Below, in pieces: positions 1 to 11,520 of a stretch of 64,000 bases of DNA; position 1 is the stretch's first letter; each line of letters opens with the position of its first letter. The stretch lies in assembly GCA_019914945.1 (NCBI GenBank), contig CM034101.1:12039188-12103187 (forward strand), written 5' to 3'. The DNA comes from Typha latifolia. Its lineage: Eukaryota > Streptophyta > Magnoliopsida > Poales > Typhaceae. The notes beneath the pieces were generated by a model. That model did not search any database and had not been told where the DNA came from. It worked only from the letters and a program-made list of their open reading frames with translations. The translations under genes and the position numbers were made by a program.

Positions 1-1023
1 CTCTCAATAGATGAGGAATCTTATTTTGGTGACTGTTCTTAAGCAAAATGAAGCTTTTAGATATGCAGTCGATCGCATACTATATTTTCTTTTTTGATAT
101 TCTATTGCAATGTCTTCCTGTTAGTTTATTGCTATGGTTGAGGTGGTTATAAAATTTCAAGAACATAAGCTACTTAACATGTAGTTCCATATGAACATCT
201 TTAGTTGCAGAACTGTCCAGCTGCACATATGCATAAGGGTTAAAATGTTAGGTAGAATGATTTTTTTTGGAAGTTACCTTTATCTAGATTTTTTTTCCTT
301 CTCTTTTTTCCTCAAATTTGTAGAAATTAAACCTTGAGCTATGAATTTTTCTTTTGTGAAGAATGTTGTGTTCATATTTTAGGGGTTCTGCTCATTTGAA
401 TTCGTGATATGATATTAAAGCAAAACAAACATATCCAAAATCACAAGAACTATTCATTATTTTGATACTTTTTATCTTTGTGATATCAAAGTAAAACAAA
501 CATTTCCGACGGGTAAGAGTTGCCCAATGAGAATGTTAAGGTGGATATGTGGCGTTGCTGGAAAAGATTGAATAAGGAATAATAATATCAAATAAAATTT
601 AAAAGTAGCACCCATAATTTAAAATTTAGATGGTTTGATATGTCCAACGAAGATCTTATATTGCAACCATAGGATTGACTTAATTAAAATAGAAGGTTCC
701 TTAAGAGGAAAAGGAAAACCAGAACTAATTTAAGGGAATTTGTAAGGATAAAGGAAATATATGAATATATGATAGCACTAGATCTGATATTGGAAACACA
801 GTCATGTGAAAACCCAAGGCATAGATGTGTCCGTGGACGAAGCTTGTCAGACATGCAAAAGGTGTCCAAAAATTAATATTGAAAAAAAAGGAAATGGACA
901 TGTTTGGACAAGGTGTGGGTTAATGGGTATAGATTTTTGATGGAATGATTACTAACCCGAACCAATAACCTATTAGCCTCTAATACTAATTGACTAGACC
1001 TAAAATTCAAAACTTTTCAAAGC
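1..1023. other. Intergenic, no gene seen
   Basis: AT-rich DNA with no convincing reading frame, RNA gene or transposon end. The only open frame above 60 codons (684-869, minus) is hydrophobic low-complexity and has no gene-like neighbours. The stretch ends at the target-site duplication of the hAT-type element that follows. Confidence 0.6.
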
Positions 1024-1031
1024 CCTAAATC

Positions 1032-2882
1032 TAAGGGTGAAAACGGTTTAGATATAGATTAGATAGTGCTCAATTCACATCCGGATTCATATTTTTACTT
1101 TAAATACGGATTTGGATACATATATTAGACGGGTAGCAAAATTTAAAACTATATTCTAATTAAATGGATATAGATATTTTTCGGATATGGATCGGATATT
1201 AAACTGATATAAATACAAATTAAATCTTAATCGAATATGAATACAAACAGGATAAAAAAATTGAATCTTAATCGGATACGAGTACAAAATGAATCTATCA
1301 CTAACATCTATACATAAACAGGAAAACTTACAAAATCAACTAATAAACTCACAATAAAGCATCAATTGCTAAAACTTACATGTCAAAATTGAATTTGACG
1401 CAAGGGAAACCTAAATAAATAAACTGCAAAGAAATGAAATATTTCTGCATTGCATAGTTTGTCATGTTGATCATTTAGACAACTTTGTCTTGTAATAATA
1501 GATTCAAAAACTTAGGAATTATTCAATGTCGCTGTTTGGAGTTTGCATATAAATCTTAAGATAGATTAAAGAGTAAGCAGACCTGAAGAGTGAAGACAAC
1601 AAGATTAGCTCAGAACACAGAGAAGAAGATCCAGCTGGTTAAAGAGACATTTTTATCTACCAAATTATTGTAGATCCAGTGAAGATGGAAAGAAATAGAA
1701 AAGAAGATTCAGTGGAACAGTAGAATGGCTTGACTATCAGTAGAGTTTAGAAACAGTATTACTGTGCTGAAGTAAAATTGCAGAAATGCAAATAGCGTCA
1801 AGAGATTCTATAACATTCTATTTGATCCACTAATATAAGAAGTACATGTATCATGGTTGCAGCTAGATTAACATACATGGATGAGTTTGGCAATTAAAGG
1901 AGCTGGTAAGAAATTGCATAAGCTTCAGAATAACGTTCACTCTCTTATTTATCTATCTATCCACACAATGCCTTCTCCCGAACAAGAATTGCCTGCAGGA
2001 GACCACTTCAGTTTCTCCTCTCCAGTTCAGGGTACCAATGATCATCCAAATGAAGTCAAGTACGATACATGGTGGTCAGTAGAAGAGAATATCGACGTCT
2101 CAAATAACCTCCACAATGGACAGATGTCTGCTACAGCAAATAAGATTGTAAGAAATCTAAGCACTTCAGCAAAATGAGAAGCCAAAGGAAATAATGATGT
2201 TCAAGAGTCATCGGAGTTGCCGGAGTTGATGGTCTAGGGAGCACCGCTGGTGTCGGTGGAGAGGATTTGACTAGGTTTGGAAGGCATTCCTACCAAAGGG
2301 ATCAAATTGGAATCACCTTGAGTGCATGACGGCCCAAGCTGCAGAAATCGAGGCACAGTGCATCCGTTGACGATGGTGGTGATTGGAGGGTTCAATCCGC
2401 TCCAAGTTTGCAGAGAGGGTGTTGCGAGATGTTGAAGGAGAAGGGGAATGAAGTGAGGGTTGTGGAGTAACCCAACACAATTGTCGGAGAGAGTGAGGTG
2501 GGAGTCAACAGATCATCAGAGTGAAGGAGAGAAATGGGAATGTGTTTGAGTTTGAGAGATGTGGTGGCTTGATGATGAAGAGAGATTGAGAGAATGACAG
2601 TTGAGAAGGTAAGGTAAGTTGTGGTTGTTGGGTTTTTATGTTAACAAGTCGGGGTAGGATGTTTGTTAATATTGTATAGTCATGGGTAAACGGATCCTAT
2701 ATTTGATTCCGTATTTGAACAAATATATTATATTGGTATATCCGAATTCGGATTAAGATATTTTAATAAATTGCGATCCGTATTTGTATTCGGGCCGAGT
2801 AAATTAGTTTGACCCGTATTCGATCCGATCCAAGTCGGATAGCAAGTCGGATCGGATCAAATCCGATCCATTTTCACCCTTA
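1032..2882. mobile_element. hAT-type non-autonomous element, 1,851 bp
   Basis: Imperfect terminal inverted repeats are visible: TAAGGGTGAAAACGG at the left end and the complement of TAAGGGTGAAAATGG at the right. A perfect 8-bp target-site duplication, cctaaatc, flanks it at 1024-1031 and 2883-2890, which is the hAT superfamily signature. The subterminal zones (about 1032-1320 and 2690-2882) are rich in ATCGGAT/ATCCGAT-like words. No transposase domain is recognisable inside. A 98-codon open frame at 1881-2177 (plus) and a purine-rich tract at 2200-2640 lie in the middle and may be captured host sequence; I do not recognise either. A decayed relative appears to lie at 17093-17852. Confidence 0.85.
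1881..2177 (+). other. Short open frame inside the hAT element, possible captured fragment
   Basis: A 98-codon open frame lies wholly within the 1032-2882 element. Its composition is unlike a transposase: the centre reads MPSPEQELPAGDHFSF and the end is rich in Asn, Thr and Ser. No domain is recognised. It could be an exon fragment picked up from a host gene or a chance frame. The shortness, the lack of a promoter context and the transposon location make an independent gene unlikely. Confidence 0.2.
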
Positions 2883-2890
2883 CCTAAATC

Positions 2891-3834
2891 CCTTATGATC
2901 CTAAAAACCCATCACGATCTCCTTCATCCTTCCTTATCGAGAAGACAACAAATTAGTTCCAATATAAAAGGCATTTTTGGTGGCCACCATGGCAGAGGCC
3001 TTGTCGGGGAGGTGCACTGGCTGCACTAAGCCAGAAGGTGTCGGTGAGAAGCGGGTGACCACATGCGCACAAGGAGAGGACGAGGATGACTTTTTCTTCT
3101 TCTTGTGATACCCGCTAAGCAAGAAGGTGTCAATGCTATGCGGGTGACCACGTGCTCGAGGAGAGGACTTCTCATGTTTTCTCTCCTTTTCTTTCTCTCT
3201 CTATGTTAGGAATCGCTTTTGTAATTAGTCATAAATGACCACCCTAGTTGTCATGTACTATGCACCCACCTCTCACTAGGTGTCATGCACCACTATTTTA
3301 GATACATTAATAAAATAGACACAATAGTTATATACATATTTGTGAATTGTGATCTTGTTATGATTGTAAATTGCATTAATAAAAATGCTATGCAATATTA
3401 TTTTTTATTTTTATATATAAAAATGCTAGCCATCTTGGTGCCTGCCTTTTAATACACTAGTTGGTTCGACGGCGGTTGGTGATGATGGTGGAAAGTGGTG
3501 GTAGCCTCTTAGAGTTTTGATACTCTCTCTCTCTATTTGCATGTAGAGGCAGCATTGCTATAGTGGGTGGGCAAACCCTGTTGTTTTTTTCTTGCTAGCT
3601 GTTAGATCTTGTTCCATTGATACTATTCTTTCAATTTAAATTTAATTTGAGCATGGTAATCTATTAGGTCAGCAATTTTTTATTTTACAGGTATCAATAA
3701 ACTTTATATATATAACATATTTATTATTGTATTTTAGACATGTTTATATCCTATTTTTTCAAGATTTTTTGTATTTTGAGATAAATAGGGGAAGAATGAT
3801 CTATACATTCAACCTTAAAATGTTTGGATCAAAG
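2891..3834. other. Intergenic, short direct repeat, no gene
   Basis: No supported gene. A roughly 50-bp segment containing AGAAGGTGTC...GCGGGTGACCAC occurs twice about 90 bp apart (near 3033 and 3122). The rest, 3200-3830, is AT-rich with no recognisable feature. Confidence 0.5.
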
Positions 3835-4560
3835 CAAGGTTTTGAAACTTGATATCGGGATAGGGATCGGTTGTTAGAAAAAATAATATGTATTAGCCGA
3901 TCGTATTGGATTAGATTATTTTTTATTACGTAAAATTTTAAATATAGAAAATTTTCTAAAAATAATAGAAAAATAAGAAAATAAAATTAATTGCATATAA
4001 AGTCTAAAAATGAAAGAAAAAACTGACTCAAAATTATAATGAATTTCGGCTTGAATTCGATAGATTTATATACTCGTCAATTATTACTGCAGAATTCTTT
4101 ACTATTTGTTCTATAGTAGTAAGAAAAAGAGGAGTTAAAAAGTGAGTGACAAAAAAAACAAAAGAAACGATAAAACAAAAACTCACTTGAGTTCTATAGC
4201 TAAAGGGGTTCATCGGATCAACCATCAAATGAGCTTGGTGAAGTATGAGAGTGGGATGAGAGTGTATGTGAGATATAAGATAAAAACTAAAAATTTTAAA
4301 AGAAGATAGTTGAGGACATCGATTACTATTGTCTCATAGAATCCTAAGTTACATATATTTTAGATCGTCTTGAATCTTTAAAGTATTTAGTTTCGGTTGA
4401 TTCGGCTAATACGGTTGAGACAGATCGGTTGATCCCAGATTGAAACTAGTTACCAAACTATTTGTTTGGGTCCGGATCGGGATCGATTATGGCCAATCCC
4501 GATATGGATTGGCTGATCCAACTCGGGATTGGCCGATTTTGGGATCCATGAATTAAAGGC
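3835..4560. mobile_element. Decayed hAT-type element, CAAGGTTT/ATCGGGATCGG family
   Basis: The left end starts CAAGGTTTTGAAACTTG and continues into ATCGGGATAGGGATCGG. The right side carries repeated CGGGATCG / GGCCAATCCCGAT motifs on the opposite strand. The interior shares ATTACGTAAAATTTTAAA and flanking poly-A-rich DNA with copies at 51395-52032 and 61314-62272, and in the opposite orientation at 43920-44526 and 58597-59043. I could not find a clean target-site duplication here, so the right boundary is approximate. Confidence 0.55.
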
Positions 4561-5231
4561 TTTGTTTTTCTGTCATCGTTGCTATGTAGTATAGCATCAA
4601 AGTTGTTTCCAATAGTCAATTTATCTAGCTTATCATGATATAGGACACTGGCCATTCTAATTAGTTCCATCCCTGATTGCAGCCTCTTGTGATCATGTTT
4701 TGAAAGACTGTAAGTGGTAGATAAACAGACTGAAATTGCAGCATGAGCGGACGGTTAGAATTCAAGGCAACTTAGAAATGTATAACCATGGAAATCCATT
4801 AGAATAGTACAATGTGGTCCCAAATGTCTGTCAATGTTGAGCTATAAATTCTTGGTGAATAGATGAGATGGACGTTGATATCATTCATACGATTTACATG
4901 TTGATGCAGCTGCATCTATTTATTGTTGTTGCGGTACATTAAATTTTGGTGCTCACTGTTAAGTTTTCTCATTTTGACGCAGGATGAGTGGAATGCTGGA
5001 ACTCACTGCTAAGACGTTCTTGTGGGTGATCGCTATCACAGCCCACTGATACACGGTGCCGGAGCCTCTGCAAACCTTCCATTCGATTATGATGATGACG
5101 ATAAAATGCACGGTGTGGGAGATGGATTATTAATTTGCATATGTAGGTAGGATGAATCTTTCATATGGAAGGAATAGAGTAATAAATTCACAATATGAGC
5201 TCGTCAGGATACTTTGAATGAATACTTTTAA

Positions 5232-5262
<31 letters not shown>

Positions 5263-5690
5263 TTGATAATTAGAGATCAGACAAAAGGTTAACTCTGCCC
5301 CTAAGAATTGAACCTTTTGTTGATGGTCAGCATATAAGGGCTCTCCTATAGTAGGTGTTGATAGTGTGACTGCTGTCACTTTGCATGAATATTTTTTATG
5401 TACATCGTTTGACTTTTGAGGATCAGAAGATTCAGATCATAATGTGTTTTGCCTCCAGTATTTTAGTTCAAAATGAGGCGCACTTAAATAATAATAATAT
5501 TCTCCTTAAACTTGCGTCAATTAAGATAAAGTCTCGTGCCTTTTGGTTCTTCTATAAGGTTGAAAGATTTTGTATGCCATATCATGAAACGATCAAGGTT
5601 CCATATTTTCTAAATAGTGTCAGGGTAAATAACGGTCATCACATGTGGATCTTCAAATTTTTATTTTTTGCCGCTAAAAATTACACTTAA
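4561..5690. other. Intergenic, with a (TTA)n microsatellite and a gene-like scrap
   Basis: A TTA/ATT trinucleotide run sits at about 5232-5263. At 4981-5150 there is a higher-complexity segment preceded by a pyrimidine-rich TTTTGACGCAG splice-acceptor-like sequence. It is open for about 45 codons in one frame (5009 onward, ending near 5150) and contains DYDDDDK-like acidic residues. I recognise no protein, and it may be a decayed terminal exon. The 101-codon frame at 5385-5690 looks like chance. Confidence 0.35.
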
Positions 5691-7079
5691 AACCCTTAAA
5701 TAAATAAAAATAATAAAGGTAAAGACGCTGTGAACTAGTGAGACAACATGACTTTATTATATTCCCATATTGCCCTTGACTTTGGTGGGATTTTGTGAAT
5801 AGTAACTGTGTTTATTCCCGACACGCTCTTAACTCATCTCTTTACTGAAACCAATCTCTCTTCTCACTAACAATCTGCCGTCGTCTTCAACCATGAAGGT
5901 CTCCAACCATGAAAGGATGTGATAAGCTACTCGATACAAAGATTTTGAAGTCGATTAACGTTACTCCCAACTAAGATCACCTGTCTCGAAGTCGATTTGG
6001 TATTCCTCTCCTTCGTCTTCTAATCATCTCATGCGTTCTTGAAGGTAATGTGAGACAATATCTAAATATTTTTTTTTTCTAAATCCTTTGAGTGTTCTAT
6101 CTGTAGATGTCGAAAACTGTACTAGGTTAAAAAATTAGGGGTTTTTTTTTGTATTGCTGCCAAATGTGAGTACATGTCCATATAATATGCATGAATTTAT
6201 TTAAAGTTTTGGTCCTTTTATACATTTTTGTTAAAGTTTGGAGTGAGTCTATAATTTATACATGAGATAGTGTTTGTGATACCTAATATATTGGAAATTA
6301 GGCCTTTTTGTATTGTTGCCAATTGTGAGGGCATGTTCATATAATATATATGTACTTGTTTGAAATTTTGTTCCTTTTATACTGTTTGGTTAAATTACAT
6401 AGGAATGCATTTCTAATTACATGTAATATGCATGAATTTTATTCTAATTATATGTATTATTCATTTTTCAGCTTATGGTCCCCAGTAGGTTAAATATTAG
6501 GAATGTGCTTGTGATCTATTATGATTTTTATTTCTTTACATGAGAATGTGTCTTTTTTCATAGATAGCTGACCCTTGTCACACAATACTTTGTAGATCCA
6601 ATACTACCTACATGGATAGAGAAGTTATAGAATGTATAGTTGATCCAGACTATATGCCATATATAGAGGTTATGGAGTTGCTTTAAGAAACTAGAATGCC
6701 CTCTAAATTCTAAATTATATTTTAACCTTCCTAAACATGATCTAAGTACTAGTATGAAAGAGATTAATAATAACAAAGATGTTTTGACAATATTTGTTGT
6801 GCATGCTGGTATTGAAAGAGCGAATATCTACATTGATGTGCCATAATGAATAGCAATGAAATGCTTCATGAGCCAATATTAAAAAGCCCTGGTATTGAAA
6901 GAGTAGTTAAAGCTACTTATGATGTCTTGGACAAATTAGGAATAATGAAAATATATTATAGAAAGTTTTAAGGACAAGTCAAGACCAGACCAATATTATT
7001 GATGATCAGCATATGCAATGTGAGAAATGTGCTGAGAAATGTAATATGAACATCTAAACAAGCAGGATGAAACTACCAA

Positions 7080-9243
7080 AAAAGACAATAAAGGTGCTGA
7101 GAAATGTGCTGAAGATGAAGATAACATAAGAGAAGATGAAGTTGATCTGGGAGAATATGAAAACTAGATTTATAATTATTCAAGTAGCACTGATAGGAAA
7201 TGTGATAGTTATAATTTTTCTGATGAAGATTTTGTTGGAAATTCTGAATGTGAATTCTAATGAAAATTCTGATGTAGAATCCGAGAAAGGAAAAAGAAAA
7301 AGAGGAGAGAAAGATGACAATTTTGAGAATGATGATAATGCTTTCGACAGTAGTGAAGAGGTTTATGGTCCACCTCTCTCATTTGGTGAGGAGGAAAAAC
7401 CTAAATGTCCTGAATTTAGATGTTAGAGGGACTTATGCAAACCAAAGTTGGTTCTTGTAATGAATTTTCCAAATGTGTAGTCTTTTAGAGCATTACTTAA
7501 AACATTTCATATTAGAGAAGGCTATCAATATAAGTTTCTCAAGAATGATCTTCTAGAGTTATAGTTATATGCCGAAATGAAAATTGCTAATTAAGATGTC
7601 ATGCATCTCCAATGGAAATGACTAAATCTTTTCAGATTAAGAGTCTAAGAGGGCCTCACTTATGTGGAAGAGCTTACACCAATTCAAAAGCCAACTCTAA
7701 ATGGTTGTTAGAAAAATATATGGAGCAGTTAATGGACAACCCTTATTGGAAAGTGAAGGCTATGAAGAAGGCAGTGAGAAGAGATTGGATGTAGAATGTT
7801 TCTAGTATACAAATTTATATAATAAAGAGGAGCACTATAGAAGCAATTGAGGGTAGCCCTAGAGAGCAATATTAAAAGTTGTGAGATTATTGTAAAATGG
7901 TGATGAGATAAAATCTTGGAAGCACAACCCTACTATAAGTGGAAAGACATATTGCTAATGAACCACCAATTTTTAAAAGATTATTTATTATGTATGCTGC
8001 ACAAGTCAAATGATTTCTTAATAGTTGTAGGCCTATTATTTGCTTATATGCTTTCATCTAAAAGGGCCATATGGTGGACAATTGCTTCATGCAGTAGAAA
8101 TAGATGGAAATAATTAAATGTATCTATTAGCAATTGCAATAATAGAGGTTGAGTGTAAGGATAGCTGGAGTTAGTTTCTAGAGAACTTTATTTCAATGAT
8201 TGAAAAACCAAAGGAGAAGGGATGGGTATTTATTTCAGAAGGTATATACATTTGAATTATTTCACTAACAATAATTAGTTATTTCTTATAAATATACAGG
8301 GACTGGTACAAACATTTGAGCAGCTCATGCCTAGATAGAGCATAGGTATTGTGTTAGGCACATGTATGCCAATTTTTTTGAAACTATTCAAGGGTAAAGA
8401 GTATGAAGACCTTATGTAGGCAACTGTAGGAGCTTATACAGTCGACAAATTTTAAGAATTTAGATGCTTTCAAAGAGCTAAATGCAGAAGCTTATGTTTG
8501 GTTAATGAAAGAGAATCCTGCTTGTTGGGCTAAGAGTAACAAAATCTTATAATTAAGTGTGATAGGATTGTGAACAACATGAGTGTATCATTTAATATAT
8601 ACGTGAAGGATTGTAGAGATAAACTAATTATTACAATGGTGGAGATAATAAGAAGATAATTAATAATTAATTACAATGAAAGGTTGTAATTTAGTGCTAC
8701 TTTCAAATATAAAGTTTGTCCCAAGATTCAGAGTAAGATGGAAAAGAGGAAAATAAAAGCTAGAGAGTGCGAGACTATGTATGCATGGAGTGTAATTTTT
8801 GAAATTAAAACCACATTCAGATCTTGTATTGTTGACCTACAATCTAAAAGATACACATGCAAACTTTGGGACATCTCTGGGATACCATGTTGTTATGCAG
8901 TTGTTACAATATTTGCTAACCAAAGACAATCAGAAGATTTTGTTGCTGAATATTTTCATACTACTTTTATCAACACTTACAACTATATGATTTATTATAT
9001 TCCTGATCAGTCAGAATGGGTTCATACATCTTTTGATCTTATCATGCCTTCACATTATAGAAAAGCCCCTAGTAGACCTAAGAAGAGCAAAAGAAAAATT
9101 GAAGATGAACCTAGAAATCCTTATCTTGTAAGGAGACATGCCTCTTCAAGGTGTAGATACTGTGAACAATATGACCACAATATTAGGACTTACAGAATAG
9201 CAAGATCAACTGGAAGTTTCAGAATTGCTGCAAGTTTCAACTA
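7080..9243 (+). pseudogene. MuDR/MULE transposase pseudogene
   Basis: Read across frames, this matches the classic plant MULE transposase layout. An acidic N-terminal linker (7136-7426) is followed by a segment resembling the MuDR domain and the start of the catalytic core near 7600-7800 (SKWLLEKYMEQLMDNPYWKV). Core remnants run over 7900-8530, including EAYVWLMKENPACWAKS at about 8485-8535. The C-terminal frame 8738-9244 holds a SWIM-type zinc-finger relic (CKLWDISGIPCCYAV at about 8858-8900, with the usual His of the CxCx(n)CxH pattern replaced by Tyr) and a damaged CCHC knuckle (CRYCEQYDHNIRT). Many in-frame TAG/TAA stops and frameshifts interrupt it, so no active transposase can be made. 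Confidence 0.85.
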
Positions 9244-9244
9244 G

Positions 9245-10832
9245 CAAAACTAACAGAAACATCTAAGGGCAGGAGCAAATTCAAGGTGAAGGCATCTAAA
9301 CTATTTTCTAATCATCAACATTTCATGATCAGCACTGTCTTTCAGCATCAATCTTCGTTAAAAGGCAAATGTGTGTAAGGAAGTGAAAGATGTGAAGGAA
9401 TTGGAAGAGGTGAAGGAAGTGGAAGACCTAAAGAAAGAGAAAGAGGAAGAGGCCACAACATCTTAGGAACTTAAGAATCAATAACCAACTGATTTGTTTA
9501 AATTAGTACTCATTATGGACAATGTTAACTTAAAGTGTCTTACAAATGTTGGTGGTTTAGTGATATCAAACATGTTGCTAATTTTTGGTAATGTTAAACT
9601 ATTAGTCTTTGGTTGACGTTAAACTTGTTAGTGTCTTAGTTATGTTAACATTTATTGTAACATATTGTAGACATGTTTAGGTGATGTTAACATTTAGATT
9701 GTGACATGAAATAGTTTTTAGATACGATGTTGATGTTTGTTTCAAGTGTATTAATGGTATGGTATGGTATGGTGATATGAAACAATATTTGCGACGGATA
9801 AATTTTTTAATTGTGTATCTTAATACACAATAATTTTAGAATTTTATAAAATAATATTTGTAACTGATAAAATGCTTAGCTGTGTATCTTAATGCACAAT
9901 AATTTCATAATCAACCCTCCCTTCATTATCAACTAATAATAAGTTCAGAGCAAATACATGTTTGATAGATTTCTTGATTCATTGCCAATACAAACTAATA
10001 AAACTAAACTTACTGCTAGAAGATAACAAACAACAAAAAGTCTTCTTTCCCTTTTTGTAGAGGATGTAATCTACTTCTGCAACTCTTCACATCTCTTTGG
10101 CAATATTTTATTAACTTTTTTGTAATTTTTCATTAGCTTTAATTGTTCCTTCTCAAACTGCAGACTTTTAATTTGTTCATTCATGCCATCAATCTTCTCC
10201 CTGCCAAAATTTTTGCCTCGTAGACATAATGGAGGATCCACCCAACAAAAGAAAACAACAAGAGTTGGAATTCTGTAATGATAAATATAATAAAATAGTT
10301 TGTAAAAAATATTTAAATAGATCAGTAAAATTATCTAGAAATTTTGAATTTAACATTGGAATTTATACAACCTAGGAACCTTCTTTTAAGATTATTCTCT
10401 GTGAAAGAAGTCCTCAACGCAGCTTTTATTTCACAGTGGCAATAGCCGTTTCCTTCCCTAGCTAATTGTGATTGAAAGGTGTTGATATTGCTGTGGGTAG
10501 AGGTTATCAATTCACAAGTAAAATAGAGAGAAATGAAGCTTCAGAGAAGAAGGGGAGTAGAGGAGTAGCTAAGCTTTTGATGAAAAGGGAAGAGGAGAGA
10601 GCTAGAAAGATGGGAGAGAGATAGGAAGAGGGAAAGAAAGGAGTGATCTAAGCTTTTGGAGGAGAGGAGTTTATTTGGGATAAAGATGCAATGGAAAAAA
10701 GAAGAAAAAGAGATATTTTAGTCAATTAGTTTTTATTAAAGTAAGGAATGAAGGTGTCTGCTAAGAATGCAACTAATTTCTATCAAAATGCCTGATGAGG
10801 TATTAATAGAAAGGTCAATTTTTTTATTATTT
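9245..10832. other. 3' non-coding part of the MULE
   Basis: No open frame of note. The sequence is AT-rich with a GAAGGAAGTGGAAGA-like run at 9370-9450 continuing from the transposase relic. A purine-rich stretch (10540-10700, AGAGAGATAGGAAGAGGGAAAG-like) lies just inside the right end. Confidence 0.4.
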
Positions 10833-10868
10833 TTATTTATTTAGGGGGTGTCATAATCAGTCTTTTTT

Positions 10869-11166
10869 CTTCTCAAAATAGATCACCTTGCAAACTTAAT
10901 ACCAAAAGCGGTTAGTAAAATATTTTATCTAAAAAGAGAAAATGTTTTGGTAACAAAAAAAAAGGCCAACTTAGAAATAAATTTATTAGCATTTTATTTA
11001 AAATAAATTGTTGGTAAGTGCAACATTTTACATATATAAAAACCGCTAATAAAATTAATATTTTATTTTGTTAACTTATATATTATCAATCTAAAAATAA
11101 AATACTTACTATAATAAAATAAGTCTCTCTTGGTATTAAGTTTGGGATGACTTATTTCTGTAAAAG
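10869..11166. mobile_element. Short inverted-repeat (MITE-like) element
   Basis: Two inverted arms of about 40 bp face each other: GATCACCTTGCAAACTTAATACC at about 10881-10903 and, on the opposite strand, the complement of CTTGGTATTAAGTTTGGGATGAC at about 11129-11151. The interior is AT-rich with no coding capacity. The element lies between the MULE and the 5' flank of the BTB gene, so it may contribute to that gene's promoter region. The superfamily is not determined. Confidence 0.55.
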
Positions 11167-11224
11167 GAAGTCTGAGTTCGAAAACTTACTCATACGTTAT
11201 TTTTGTTCATTTTTGAGAAAGGAA

Positions 11225-11366
11225 AAAATTATAAAAAATAAAAAATAAAAAATAAAATCTCTTTGCTTGCTTAGATTCAGTAGGTTGGTTGTTTAATCAA
11301 GTACAAAAAAGGCCCCATGAGAAAACTAAGGCTCAGATCTAAATCTAAATCTAAATCTAAATCTAA
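11225..11366 (+). promoter_or_regulatory. Probable promoter and 5' leader of the BTB gene
   Basis: An AT-rich run with TATA-like ATTATAAAAAATAAAA (about 11228-11258) precedes a leader that carries five tandem CTAAAT hexamers at about 11336-11366. The hexamer resembles but is not the plant telomere repeat CCCTAAA. Position and base composition are the only support; no transcription start can be read. Confidence 0.35.
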
Positions 11367-11520
11367 AGGTTGCCAACCACGCGAGCGAGACCATCTAGTA
11401 GTTGACCACTTTATTGGCTTCCATTCCCGGCCTTCCCCCACCAGACCCTGGTACTTAATACCATCATCACTCAAGCAATCAAGAATACCTCCCACCACTC
11501 TAAAATCCAACCCAAATCCA

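Larger units (their letters stand above)
5691..10857 (+). mobile_element. Degenerate Mutator-like element (MULE)
   Basis: The internal pseudogene is a MuDR-type transposase. A matching inverted pair near the edges supports an element: CCTTAAATAAATAAAAATAA at about 5695-5715, and its complement at about 10833-10853 running into AGGGGGTGTC. I could not find a 9-bp target duplication, so the outer boundaries are uncertain by a hundred bases or more. Between the ends lie AT-rich sequence (5.8-7.0 kb), the transposase relic (7.1-9.25 kb) and a purine-rich 3' zone (10.5-10.7 kb). Confidence 0.6.

Noticed and set aside
11336..11366. Interstitial telomere repeat
   Set aside because: The unit is CTAAAT (6 bp), not the plant telomere unit CCCTAAA (7 bp).
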